Assembly (NCBI GenBank): GCA_026390795.1
Contig: JAPLFG010000004.1
Location: 124,001 to 188,000, forward strand
Reading direction: 5' to 3'
DNA length: 64,000 nucleotides
Origin: Ignavibacteriales bacterium
Lineage (GTDB): Bacteria; Bacteroidota; Ignavibacteria; Ignavibacteriales; Melioribacteraceae
Within the stretch, counting starts at the first letter, position 1, and each line of letters opens with the position of its first letter. Shown piece after piece: positions 43,481 through 52,240 of the stretch. The notes under the pieces are model-generated. The model had not been told where the DNA came from, did not search any database, and saw nothing but the letters and a program-made list of their open reading frames with translations. A program made the position numbers and the translations under genes.

Positions 43481-45453
43481 AAGTAGCATTAATAATATTT
43501 TTTTCATTTTCACTAACGCTTTATTCACAAGTTGATTCTACTACTTTTCGGACAAATTTAGATGATGTTTTAGAAGATGCAACTATTGATAATGAAGAAT
43601 CCGGGTATTACGATCTTGTTGAATACTTGCTGCAAAATAAAATTCCACTTAACCGAGCTTCAATAAATGAATTAATGAGAATTCCATACTTAGATAGAAG
43701 AACCGCTACAACAATCATACGTTATAGAAATATACTTGGTGGGATGAATTCTGCCGATCAATTAAAAGAGATCGATGGAGTTGATCCAGAGCTAATTGAA
43801 AAGATTCTTCCATTCCTTCGTTTCGGCGATGCTGATAATTCAACTTTCCTTGATGCTGTCTCAAATAATTTTGAGAATGTTGATATTTCTTTTCGAACTA
43901 GAGGAATAAATAAAATTCAAAAAGAACAAGCATTTAAAGATGGTAAATATGATGGCTCAGATTGGAAAATTTACAACCGGTTAATCGTGACCAAAAATCG
44001 AAATGTTCGATTTGGCATTCTAACCGAAAAAGATGCCGGTGAAAAATCTATAAATGACTTTACAACATTTCATTTCTTTGCAGAAAATATTGGAATAATT
44101 AAAAATTTTGTCATTGGTGATTTTTTATATGAATTTGGTCAAGGTCTTGCACTCTGGAGCAGATACTCGATAAAGAAAGGAACCGAAACGGTTGGAATAC
44201 TTCCAAGGAATGGAAAGTCAATTATTCCTTATTTGAGCTCGGATGAGAACATGTTCCTTCGCGGAGTTGCTGCTCAAATTAATTTCAACAATCTCAATGT
44301 AAGTTCATTTTTTTCTTCAAGACAATTGGATGGATCTATCGATTCGTCCACAAATAAAATCACTTCTATTCGATTAGACGGATTAAACCGTAATACGAAT
44401 GAAATTGCTCATAAGAGAATCATTAGAGAAAAATTATTTGGAATATCGGCTAACTATAATTTAGGAGAAATTGGTTCAATTGGATTTCTCTATTACAATT
44501 CAAGTTTTGGAAACGATTTTCAGAATGAATCTTTGTACGATCCCTCTGGAAAGAATTTCAAATACCTTTCTGCGAGTTATAATTTTATTATTGACAGACT
44601 TACTTTCAGCGGTGAAACCTCCAACAATATGAAATCATTCGCAACGATTAACAGCATGGAGATTTCGGTTAATAAAAATTTAGCACTCCTTTTTTCTTAC
44701 CGGAATTATTCAAGCGATTACTGGGGTTTACATACAAACGGATTTGGTGAAAAAGATGGGACTCAAAATGAGGTTGGTTTTTACTTAGGTATAAAACTGC
44801 GGACGAATTTTGGATCATTCTTTTTTTATTATGACCAATTCAAATTCCCATACACAAGCGATAAGATTCCGTTTCCATCCAAGGGTAATGAATTTATGAT
44901 TTATTATACGGTTTCGCTCTTTGCAAATACAGAATTCCGTCTAAGGTACATCACAAAAAAAAGTGATGTAGCTGATATTGTAAACGATGAATACGGATTC
45001 AGCAAAAGAAAAACCGAAAACATAAGGGGTGAATTGATTTATAAATTCTCAAAGAACGTTCAACTCCGTTCAAGAATAAATTTAGTAGGTGTAACTCAAT
45101 CTTCTAATTCGGTATTCGAAAAAGGATTTTTGATTTTTCAGGATGTAAAGTATACGCCGATTTCTCAAATCAATCTTTCCGCAAGAATCGTTTTCTTCAA
45201 AACAGATTCTTACAATTCCCGGGTTTATGAATTTGAAAATGACCTTACAGGCATAATGACAAATCCGGCATTATACGGCGAGGGTACACGCTGGTATATT
45301 ATCGTTCAATACAGAACAACATTTGGGCTAACATTATCAATGAAATATTCCGAACTCTTTAAGCCGAATGAAAGGATTTTGGGAAGCGGAGACACCGAAA
45401 TTCAAGGAAATGTTGATAATAAAATAAGCCTGCAATTGGATTTTCAGCTGTAA
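43477..45453 (+). CDS. Outer-membrane protein with N-terminal helix-hairpin-helix domain and C-terminal barrel
   Basis: 658 residues. Signal peptide, then about 100 residues with two helix-hairpin-helix motifs (KIPLNRASINELMRIPYLDRR and MNSADQLKEIDGVDPELIEKILP) of the ComEA type, which bind DNA in periplasmic transformation proteins. The remainder (from about 120) is strand-rich and ends with NVDNKISLQLDFQL, a barrel C-terminus. This combination suggests a DNA-binding or DNA-translocating barrel; no experimental role is known to me. Confidence 0.8.
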   Translation: MKVALIIFFSFSLTLYSQVDSTTFRTNLDDVLEDATIDNEESGYYDLVEYLLQNKIPLNRASINELMRIPYLDRRTATTIIRYRNILGGMNSADQLKEIDGVDPELIEKILPFLRFGDADNSTFLDAVSNNFENVDISFRTRGINKIQKEQAFKDGKYDGSDWKIYNRLIVTKNRNVRFGILTEKDAGEKSINDFTTFHFFAENIGIIKNFVIGDFLYEFGQGLALWSRYSIKKGTETVGILPRNGKSIIPYLSSDENMFLRGVAAQINFNNLNVSSFFSSRQLDGSIDSSTNKITSIRLDGLNRNTNEIAHKRIIREKLFGISANYNLGEIGSIGFLYYNSSFGNDFQNESLYDPSGKNFKYLSASYNFIIDRLTFSGETSNNMKSFATINSMEISVNKNLALLFSYRNYSSDYWGLHTNGFGEKDGTQNEVGFYLGIKLRTNFGSFFFYYDQFKFPYTSDKIPFPSKGNEFMIYYTVSLFANTEFRLRYITKKSDVADIVNDEYGFSKRKTENIRGELIYKFSKNVQLRSRINLVGVTQSSNSVFEKGFLIFQDVKYTPISQINLSARIVFFKTDSYNSRVYEFENDLTGIMTNPALYGEGTRWYIIVQYRTTFGLTLSMKYSELFKPNERILGSGDTEIQGNVDNKISLQLDFQL

Positions 45454-45584
45454 ATATTGAGAATTAGATTTTCCATTCAAAAAAATATATCTTTATATCT
45501 ACCTGCATAGAAATTGACTGCTTGCCAAATTGGACTATACTCTCTAATTTGCATTAGAGAAATTTTAAACTATTAGGAAATAAT

Positions 45585-46763
45585 ATGAGAACTATTGTCT
45601 CTCTTCCCGGTGATGGAATTGGAAAAGTTGTTTTACCTGAATCAATAAGATTACTTGAAGCTGCCGGATTCAAAGCAAATTATGTTCACGGAGATATTGG
45701 ATGGGAATTTTGGTGTAAAGAAGGAAACGCGCTTCCTCAGCGTACAATTGATTTGATTTCCGAACATAAGATTTCCCTCTTCGGCGCAATTACAAGCAAA
45801 GCTAAAGATGCCGCAGAAAAAGAACTTGACCCTGCTTTGAAAGGAAAAGGATTTGTTTACTTTTCACCAATTGTCAGTTTACGTCAAAAATTCAATCTTG
45901 ATATCTGTATCCGTCCGTGTGTTTCATTAAAAGGAAATCCATTAAACTTCATCCGTAGAAGTGCACAGGGCGGATTTGAAGAACCGATGGTCAATACAGT
46001 TATATTCAGACAAAACACAGAAGGACTTTACGCGGGTGTCGAATGGACTAATCCGCCAAAACAAGTTCGCGATGCTCTTGAAACGCATTCCAAAATGAAA
46101 TTCTTCAAAGATACTCCAAGCGAAGAAATGGCTGTCTCAACCCGAATAGTTACAAAAAAAGCAAGCGAAAGAATCATCCGCTCTGCATTTGAATATGCAA
46201 AGAAATTCAGCTACACAAATCTTACACTTTGTGAAAAGCCAAATGTATTAAGGGAAACTTCAGGTATGATGTTTAAGATTGCTAAAGAGATTGCTAAAGA
46301 ATATCCAAATATTGCATTGTGGGATACAAATATAGATGCTCAGATGATGTGGCTTACAAAAAATCCGGAAGATTACAGAGTAATTGTTGCAGAAAATATG
46401 TTCGGAGATATAATTAGTGATGGATTTGCAGGATTAATAGGCGGACTTGGTTTTGCATGCAGCGCAAACATTGGAGAAGAAGTCGCAGTGTTTGAACCAA
46501 CACATGGATCAGCACCGAAATATGAAAAGTTGGATCCATCAATCGTAAATCCGATTGCAATGTTTATGAGCGCGTGTATGATGCTTGATCATATTGGAGA
46601 AAAAGAAACCGCTACAAAAATCCGGAAAGCAATTGCAAAAGTTGTTGAAGAAGGAAAAGTTCGTACTTACGACATGCTGAAACTTCGCGGTGGTGCGGAT
46701 GTTTTCCAAAAAGGTGCTGCGACAACTCAGCAAATGACAGATGCAGTTATTTCTAAACTTTAA
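45585..46763 (+). CDS. Isocitrate/isopropylmalate/homoisocitrate dehydrogenase-family protein
   Basis: 392 residues, beta-hydroxyacid oxidative decarboxylase fold: SLPGDGIGKVVLPE, NTVIFRQNTEGLYAGVEW, VAENMFGDIISDGFAGL and EPTHGSAPKYEKLDPSIVNP. Substrate could be isocitrate, homoisocitrate or a related acid; the loop FRQNTEGLY differs from the R-E-NTEG of common NAD-IDH. A Lys4-like aconitase is encoded three genes downstream, and a monomeric NADP-IDH already exists at 31 kb, so this is either the NAD enzyme or works on a different acid. Confidence 0.9.
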   Translation: MRTIVSLPGDGIGKVVLPESIRLLEAAGFKANYVHGDIGWEFWCKEGNALPQRTIDLISEHKISLFGAITSKAKDAAEKELDPALKGKGFVYFSPIVSLRQKFNLDICIRPCVSLKGNPLNFIRRSAQGGFEEPMVNTVIFRQNTEGLYAGVEWTNPPKQVRDALETHSKMKFFKDTPSEEMAVSTRIVTKKASERIIRSAFEYAKKFSYTNLTLCEKPNVLRETSGMMFKIAKEIAKEYPNIALWDTNIDAQMMWLTKNPEDYRVIVAENMFGDIISDGFAGLIGGLGFACSANIGEEVAVFEPTHGSAPKYEKLDPSIVNPIAMFMSACMMLDHIGEKETATKIRKAIAKVVEEGKVRTYDMLKLRGGADVFQKGAATTQQMTDAVISKL

Positions 46764-46765
46764 GC

Positions 46766-46841
46766 GATAAACGTGAAATGTGAATCGGAAGACGAATTTA
46801 TAACGTCTCCCGTTTATCGTTTCCCGTTTCACGGAGATACA
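46766..46841. repeat. Intergenic inverted element with CGATAAACG / CGTTTATCG
   Basis: GCGATAAACGTGAAATG on the left and CCGTTTATCGTTTCC on the right are inverted, followed by GTTTCACGGAGATACAAATG, so the repeat supplies the ribosome-binding site GGAG of the HD gene. The words resemble those at 47376-47402 and 47763-47805. Confidence 0.6.
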
Positions 46842-46842
46842 A

Positions 46843-47376
46843 ATGAAAGATAAAGTAAAAAAACTCTGGCCAGAACTTGATTGGATTAAAGATAATTCTT
46901 TACGTGAAAAAACTTTGAATGCTTGGACTTACGCAATAGAAAATTCAGTCCTTACTCCAGAAGATTTGGAAATTATTCCGTTCTCTCTTCTAATTAAAGA
47001 TTGCAATATTACCTTCATGAACCACAAGCGTACATGTGTTCAACTTGCGGTTGAGATTGCCAATACAATGAAGAAAAACTTTGGTGAAGCTTTAAAAATA
47101 AACATGGACATATTAATCGCCGGAGCTATATTGATTGATGTCGGCAAATTGATTGAATATGAAAAAGTTGATGGGAAGATAAAAACTAGTAAAGCAGGTG
47201 ATCTAGTCCGTCATCCGTTCAGCGGACAAGCAATTGCAGCACGATTCGATTTGCCGTTCGAAGTCCAGCACATAATTGCAACTCATTCGAAAGAAGGAGA
47301 TCTTGGCAAACGTACAGTCGAATCGATCATTGTTCATCATGCAGATTTCGTATCGTTTGAACCGTTTAAAGCGTGA
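46843..47376 (+). CDS. HD-domain protein with degenerate metal site
   Basis: 177 residues. The HD signature is recognisable (NHKRTCVQLAVEIAN, then AGAILIDVGKLIEYE, HPFSGQAIA, HSKEG, HHADFVSFE), but the central HD doublet reads ID, so one metal ligand is lost. Either inactive or with an altered metal site. It lies inside the tricarboxylate gene cluster; a regulatory role is possible. Confidence 0.8.
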   Translation: MKDKVKKLWPELDWIKDNSLREKTLNAWTYAIENSVLTPEDLEIIPFSLLIKDCNITFMNHKRTCVQLAVEIANTMKKNFGEALKINMDILIAGAILIDVGKLIEYEKVDGKIKTSKAGDLVRHPFSGQAIAARFDLPFEVQHIIATHSKEGDLGKRTVESIIVHHADFVSFEPFKA

Positions 47377-47805
47377 AACGATAAAGGTGAAACGAGAGAC
47401 GTATGTTAAAACTGAATCACAAACAACTTGATGTTTGGAAAGCAAGTGTTGAATTGGTCAAAGAGATCTATCATATAACTGAATTGTTCCCTGCCGACGA
47501 ACGATTTGGTATAACTTCTCAAATGAGAAGAGCTTCTGTTTCAATTGTCTCTAATATTTCTGAGGGTTTATCAAAAAATACTAAATTAGATACTAGAAGA
47601 TTTTTACAAATAGCAAGATCATCACTTGTGGAAATTGATTCACAAATTGAAATATCGCTTCAATTAAATTTTTGTAACCAAGATCAAATAAAAATATTAG
47701 AAGAATTATCAAATAGGGTTTTTGCAATGTTAACTAATATGATTAAGAAATACTCAGCTTAATTTCGTCTTACATTTTTCGTTTCACGTTTCTCGGAGAA
47801 ATAAA
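47376..47805. repeat. Inverted flanks of the four-helix-bundle gene
   Basis: The gene at 47403-47762 is flanked on the left by GTGAAACGATAAAGGTGAAACG and on the right by TTTCGTTTCACGTTTCTCGG, which are roughly inverted. The right flank provides GGAG for the aconitase gene. The arrangement suggests inserted DNA. Confidence 0.5.
47403..47762 (+). CDS. Four-helix-bundle (S23-type) protein
   Basis: 119 residues of the S23/IVS-encoded family: LDVWKASVELVKEIYHITELFPADERFGITSQMRRASVSIVSNISEGLSK. Such genes are found inside 23S rRNA intervening sequences and scattered in Bacteroidota genomes; the function is unknown. It has no evident relation to its metabolic neighbours and is flanked by repeats. 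Confidence 0.9.
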   Translation: MLKLNHKQLDVWKASVELVKEIYHITELFPADERFGITSQMRRASVSIVSNISEGLSKNTKLDTRRFLQIARSSLVEIDSQIEISLQLNFCNQDQIKILEELSNRVFAMLTNMIKKYSA

Positions 47806-49782
47806 ATGAACCAGACATTAATTGAAAAGATCTCTCAAAAACATGCAGTGGGACTTATGCCAGGCCAATTTGTTCATGCCGGCGATTATATTTCGATTCG
47901 GCCCGCTTATGTTATGACTCATGATAATACAGGCGCTGTTATTCCAAAATTTAAAAGTATTGGCGCTACTAAACTTGCTAATCCTCGCCAGGTTGTGCAT
48001 ACACTAGATCATGATATTCAAAATAAGGACGAAAAAAATTTAGCGAAGTATAAAAAAATTGAAGAGTTTTCAAAATCTATGGGAGCTGATTTTTATCCGG
48101 CGGGACGAGGTATAGGTCATCAAATTATGATTGAAGAAGGTTACGCATGGCCCGGTTCTATGGCGGTTGCATCGGATAGCCATTCAAATATGTACGGCGG
48201 AATTGGGTGTTTAGGTACTCCGATTGTTCGAACGGATGCGGCAGCAATCTGGGCAACAACTAGAACATGGTGGCAGGTGCCGCCTATTGCTAAAGTTGAA
48301 TTAAAAGGAAAACTTAGATCTGGTGTAACGGGTAAAGATGTAATTATAGCGTTATGCGGATTTTTTAATCATGATGAAGTTTTGAACCATGCAATCGAAT
48401 TTACCGGTGACGGAGTAAAAGATTTAGCTATTGATCAACGGCTCACAATAGCAAACATGACAACAGAATGGGGTGCGATGGCTGGAGTTTTTCCAATTGA
48501 CGATGTTACTATTAATTGGTTGAAGTCCCGTGCAAAATTTATACAAGTTCGAGGTCTTCAAGGAGTTACATCTGATGTTGATGGTCATGGAAAACATCCT
48601 CGTATCAATAAATCAAGAATTTCAGAATTGGAAAAAGATTTACCAAACTTGAAAGCCGATTTAAATGCATTTTATGCAAAAGAATTAATCATCGATCTTT
48701 CTTCAATCGAACCTCATGTTTCTGGACCAAACACAATTAAGATTATGACTTCGATCTCGGAAATTAAAGAGAAGAAAGTGAAAATAGATAAAGCATATCT
48801 TCTTTCATGTGTAAACTCACGGGTTGATGACCTGGCAGAAGCAGCGTCAATCATTCGCGGTAAAAAAATTGCAGATCATGTAAAATTTTATATTGCCGCA
48901 GCTTCAAGCGAAGTTCAAACTGAAAGCGAAAAACGTGGTGATTGGCAAACTCTTTTGGATTCCGGTGCAATTCCTCTTCCACCAAGCTGTGGACCATGTA
49001 TTGGTCTAGGGATCGGGTTGCTGGAAGACGGTGAAGTAGGAATCTCAGCAACAAATAGAAACTTTAAAGGGAGAATGGGTTCTCCTAATGCACAGGCATA
49101 TCTCGCTTCACCCGGAGTTGTGGCTGCTTCTGCTGTTTCCGGTTTTATCAATTTCCACTTTGATGATTCATCAAAAAATATTTTAGGTGAAATAAAAACA
49201 AATGTGAAATCAGAAAAGGCGAAAGCTGCTATTAAAATAATTGATGGCTTTCCATCTCAAGTCGAAGGTGAACTAATCTTCTGTTATCAAGATAATTTAA
49301 ACACAGACGGAATCTATCCGGGGAAATACACTTACAATGATGATATGACTCCTCAAGACCAGGCAAAAGTTGTTATGGAAAATTACGATCCGGAGTTTGG
49401 TAAAATGGTTAACAATGGAGATATACTTGCGGGTGGTTTTAATTTTGGAACCGGAAGTTCTCGTGAACAAGCCGCTACTGCCTTGAAGTATAGAGGAATA
49501 CGACTTGTTGTTGCCGGTTCATTCAATGAAACTTATAAACGTAATGCGCTCAATAACGGTTTCCTTCTTATTGAATGTCCAGAGCTTGTCACCGATCTGA
49601 AATTAAAATTTGGGAAAGAAAAAAATTCAGTTAAAACCGAAATAATTGCAAAGATTGATTTCCAGAATTCTGTATTGATTACAAACGAAAAATCTTATTC
49701 AATAGATCCGGTTGGAGAAGCGGCACAAGAATTAATTGTTACAGGTGGCCTAGAAGCTTGGGTTAAAAAGAATTTAGGTTAA
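47806..49782 (+). CDS. Aconitase-family hydratase, homoaconitase (Lys4)-like
   Basis: 658 residues. Fe-S cluster cysteines are in LLSCVNSRVDDL and PPSCGPCIGLG. The stretches SDSHSNMYGGIGCLGTPIVRTDAAAIWATTRTWW, MTTEWGAMAGVFPIDDV and GISATNRNFKGRMGSPNAQAYLASPGVVAASAVSG are very close, from memory, to fungal homoaconitase and less so to the typical bacterial aconitase. The C-terminal swivel domain has FNFGTGSSREQAATALKYRGI. It may act on citrate, homocitrate or another analogue. A GGAG site lies upstream within the repeat. Gene neighbours suggest citrate metabolism. Confidence 0.88.
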   Translation: MNQTLIEKISQKHAVGLMPGQFVHAGDYISIRPAYVMTHDNTGAVIPKFKSIGATKLANPRQVVHTLDHDIQNKDEKNLAKYKKIEEFSKSMGADFYPAGRGIGHQIMIEEGYAWPGSMAVASDSHSNMYGGIGCLGTPIVRTDAAAIWATTRTWWQVPPIAKVELKGKLRSGVTGKDVIIALCGFFNHDEVLNHAIEFTGDGVKDLAIDQRLTIANMTTEWGAMAGVFPIDDVTINWLKSRAKFIQVRGLQGVTSDVDGHGKHPRINKSRISELEKDLPNLKADLNAFYAKELIIDLSSIEPHVSGPNTIKIMTSISEIKEKKVKIDKAYLLSCVNSRVDDLAEAASIIRGKKIADHVKFYIAAASSEVQTESEKRGDWQTLLDSGAIPLPPSCGPCIGLGIGLLEDGEVGISATNRNFKGRMGSPNAQAYLASPGVVAASAVSGFINFHFDDSSKNILGEIKTNVKSEKAKAAIKIIDGFPSQVEGELIFCYQDNLNTDGIYPGKYTYNDDMTPQDQAKVVMENYDPEFGKMVNNGDILAGGFNFGTGSSREQAATALKYRGIRLVVAGSFNETYKRNALNNGFLLIECPELVTDLKLKFGKEKNSVKTEIIAKIDFQNSVLITNEKSYSIDPVGEAAQELIVTGGLEAWVKKNLG

Positions 49783-50086
49783 TAAACCAAGAAAAAGAAG
49801 GATTAATCAGGATCAACACTTATTTAATCCGTGAAGATCGGCGTTATCTGTGTCATCCGCTTTCTATTTATTCACTTTTTTATGAAGTGGTAAAAGGATA
49901 ATTTAACAATAGAATTTTTTCAAATTTCATATTAGATATGCAGAAAATAAATCCAAATATAACTAAGCAATTTTTTCCTTTCTTAAACTTTCCTAAAATT
50001 TTCGAGACCAACTGGCAAAATAAATAATCTTCCTAATTGTTTTTCTCCTTTACCATTTCATTCATATCAATACTAGGGAAATAAAT
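49783..50086. other. 304-bp intergenic region with repeat-like sequence
   Basis: No gene. It includes a short stretch (49838-49862, AATCCGTGAAGATCGGCGTT...ATCTGTGTCATCCGC) of the kind that recurs between genes in this group. A promoter for prpD-citF could lie near 50040-50080 but none is clear. Confidence 0.4.
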
Positions 50087-51592
50087 ATGGAAAAATCCAT
50101 TGCACGAGTTATATCGGAATTTGCAGTTAAGGTCAAATATGAAGACTTACCGGAAAATGTAATTCATGAAGTAAAAAGATATTTATATGATTCAATTGGT
50201 TGCGCATTCGGTGCATATAAAACCAGAGATGTAAACATCATCCGAGACATTTATAAACAAATGGGCGGAAAACCTGAAGCTACAGTCTTTGCATTCGGTG
50301 AAAAAATCCCGGCTGTAAATGCAACGTTTATAAACTCATTGATGATAAGGTCTCTCGACTTCAATGATATTTACTGGAAAGAAGATCCATCGCATCCATC
50401 GGATATTATTCCTGCCGCATTATCGATGGCAGAACAGGTTAATGCATCTATGAAAGAAGTGATTGTTGCGATTGTTCTGGCATATGAATTTGAACAAAGA
50501 ATCTGTTTATTTGCAAAACCGGGAGTGCGTGAACGCAAATGGCATCACGCTACACTAACCCAGTTTGTTTCTCCTATCGTTGCCGGAAAAATTATGGGAC
50601 TTACAGTTGATCAGATGGTGAATGCAATCGGAATTAGCGGTTCACACAATCATACAATCGGCTGCCCAACAGCAGGCAAACTAACGATGATGAAAAATAC
50701 AGTTGACCCGATGGCAGTTCAATCCGGAGTATTTGCCGCATTGATGGCACAGAGAGGTTACAGCGGAACAGAAAAAGTATTTGAAGGCAAAGAAGGATTT
50801 ATGGATTGCTTCGGCGGATGGGATCCTATAAATGAAGTGATGAAACCTGTTTTAATGAAAGGACGCGATGGCGAATCGGAGTGGTCTTGGGATATAGATG
50901 CGTTGATAGGCGGATTAGGCAAGAGCTGGAAAATTTTGGAATGCAGCATGAAAGCATTCCCAACCGAAGCGTTAACACACACTCATATTTCAGCAACACT
51001 CAAAACAATAGTTAATAATAATATCAATTACGATGAGATTGAAAGCGTTACAATTACAACTATAGCAAGAGCCTGCGACATATTATTTGATACGCATAAA
51101 TACCGCCCCGAATCGCGTGAAACCGCAGATCATTCACTTCCCTATTGTATAGCGGCTGCAATTGTTGACCGGAAAATTACAACTCAATCATTCTCCGATG
51201 AAAAAATGAAAGACCCGAGAATTTGGGAAGTGATTGATAAAATTAAAGGTGTTGCCTCTCAAGAATTTGAGAATATGTTCCCGGAAAAACAACCATCAAA
51301 AGTGGTTATAAAAATAAAAGATGGAAGAGAATTTTCTGAATATCTGGAATATCCAAAAGGCGACCCGCGTGAACCGATGACTATGGAAGACCTTGAAAAT
51401 AAATTCAATTCCCTTTCAGACAATATCCTTTCGAAAAAACGTCAGAAAGAAATCAAGAATATGATTTTTGATTGTGATAAATTGAATGCAAGAAATTTTA
51501 TGGAGAAATTAGCGCTCAAACAAAAATTACAAAAGAATAAGACAAGAATTACTAAAATAAAACGCAGTACCAGAAAGAATAATAATCATTGA
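50087..51592 (+). CDS. MmgE/PrpD-family protein with basic C-terminal tail
   Basis: 501 residues. The family covers 2-methylcitrate dehydratase and cis-aconitate decarboxylase. Marks: YLYDSIGCAFGAYKTRDV, RSLDFNDIYW, GISGSHNHTIGCPTAGKLTMMKNTVDPMAVQSGVFAALMAQRGYSG, ADHSLPYCIAAAIVD. The last about 30 residues (LKQKLQKNKTRITKIKRSTR-KNNNH) are strongly basic and not part of the fold. Substrate uncertain; the neighbouring aconitase and citrate lyase favour a tricarboxylate. Confidence 0.88.
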   Translation: MEKSIARVISEFAVKVKYEDLPENVIHEVKRYLYDSIGCAFGAYKTRDVNIIRDIYKQMGGKPEATVFAFGEKIPAVNATFINSLMIRSLDFNDIYWKEDPSHPSDIIPAALSMAEQVNASMKEVIVAIVLAYEFEQRICLFAKPGVRERKWHHATLTQFVSPIVAGKIMGLTVDQMVNAIGISGSHNHTIGCPTAGKLTMMKNTVDPMAVQSGVFAALMAQRGYSGTEKVFEGKEGFMDCFGGWDPINEVMKPVLMKGRDGESEWSWDIDALIGGLGKSWKILECSMKAFPTEALTHTHISATLKTIVNNNINYDEIESVTITTIARACDILFDTHKYRPESRETADHSLPYCIAAAIVDRKITTQSFSDEKMKDPRIWEVIDKIKGVASQEFENMFPEKQPSKVVIKIKDGREFSEYLEYPKGDPREPMTMEDLENKFNSLSDNILSKKRQKEIKNMIFDCDKLNARNFMEKLALKQKLQKNKTRITKIKRSTRKNNNH

Positions 51593-51672
51593 ATTATGAT
51601 ATTTTTCTCTTTGCTGAGAATATTGCATTCATTAGATTTGTGTCAGTATAATGACAGAATTTAGGAGATAGT

Positions 51673-51945
51673 ATGCAAGCCATAATATATACAGACGCTA
51701 GGAATAAATTGAATAAGTTGATTAATTATGTGAATGATAATTCTGATCAAGTTATAATCGTTGGATCAAAAGGAAGAAAAGATGCCGTGCTCGTCTCCAA
51801 GGAAGAATTCGATAATATGCTTGAAAACCTTTATGTAATGAGCAATCCACAGTGGATTAAAAGTATAAAAAAAGGTATTTCACAATTAGAAAAAGGGAAA
51901 GGGAAAAAATTAACAGTTGAACAAGTGCTCAGAGTTCAAAAGTGA
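51673..51945 (+). CDS. Antitoxin of the Phd/YefM family
   Basis: 90 residues: YTDARNKLNKLINYVNDNSDQVIIVGSKGRKDAVLVSKEEFDNMLE, the Phd/YefM fold. It is followed with a 4-bp overlap by the YoeB-like toxin. Together they form a toxin-antitoxin pair that splits the prpD and citDE genes. Confidence 0.92.
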   Translation: MQAIIYTDARNKLNKLINYVNDNSDQVIIVGSKGRKDAVLVSKEEFDNMLENLYVMSNPQWIKSIKKGISQLEKGKGKKLTVEQVLRVQK

Positions 51946-52232
51946 AAAACAGATTTGGATTAATTTGGTCACCCGAAACTTTAAAACAAATAAAATGGAT
52001 TCAAAAGAATAAATCCGAATCAGATCAAAAAAATTACTTCAATAAAATCGAGAACCTAATAAAAGTAATTGCTGAGTCTCCTTTTCATGGTATTGGAAAA
52101 CCCGAACATCTAAAACATGAAGTCCCCCCTTGCTGGTCAAGAAGAATTAATAAAAAAGACAGATTGATTTACCGAGTTAAAGAAAAAACAATTGAAATAG
52201 TTTCCATAATTGGTCATTACGAATTAAAATAG
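51942..52232 (+). CDS. Toxin of the YoeB/Txe family (mRNA interferase)
   Basis: 96 residues: LIWSPETLKQIKWIQKNKSE, ESPFHGIGKPEHLKHE, CWSRRINKKDRLIYRVKEKTIEIVSIIGHYE. It keeps the YoeB catalytic set (Glu, Arg, His and Tyr at the C-terminus HYELK). It cleaves mRNA at the ribosome. It is translationally coupled to the antitoxin gene. Confidence 0.93.
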   Translation: MKNRFGLIWSPETLKQIKWIQKNKSESDQKNYFNKIENLIKVIAESPFHGIGKPEHLKHEVPPCWSRRINKKDRLIYRVKEKTIEIVSIIGHYELK

Positions 52233-52240
52233 AATAGATC

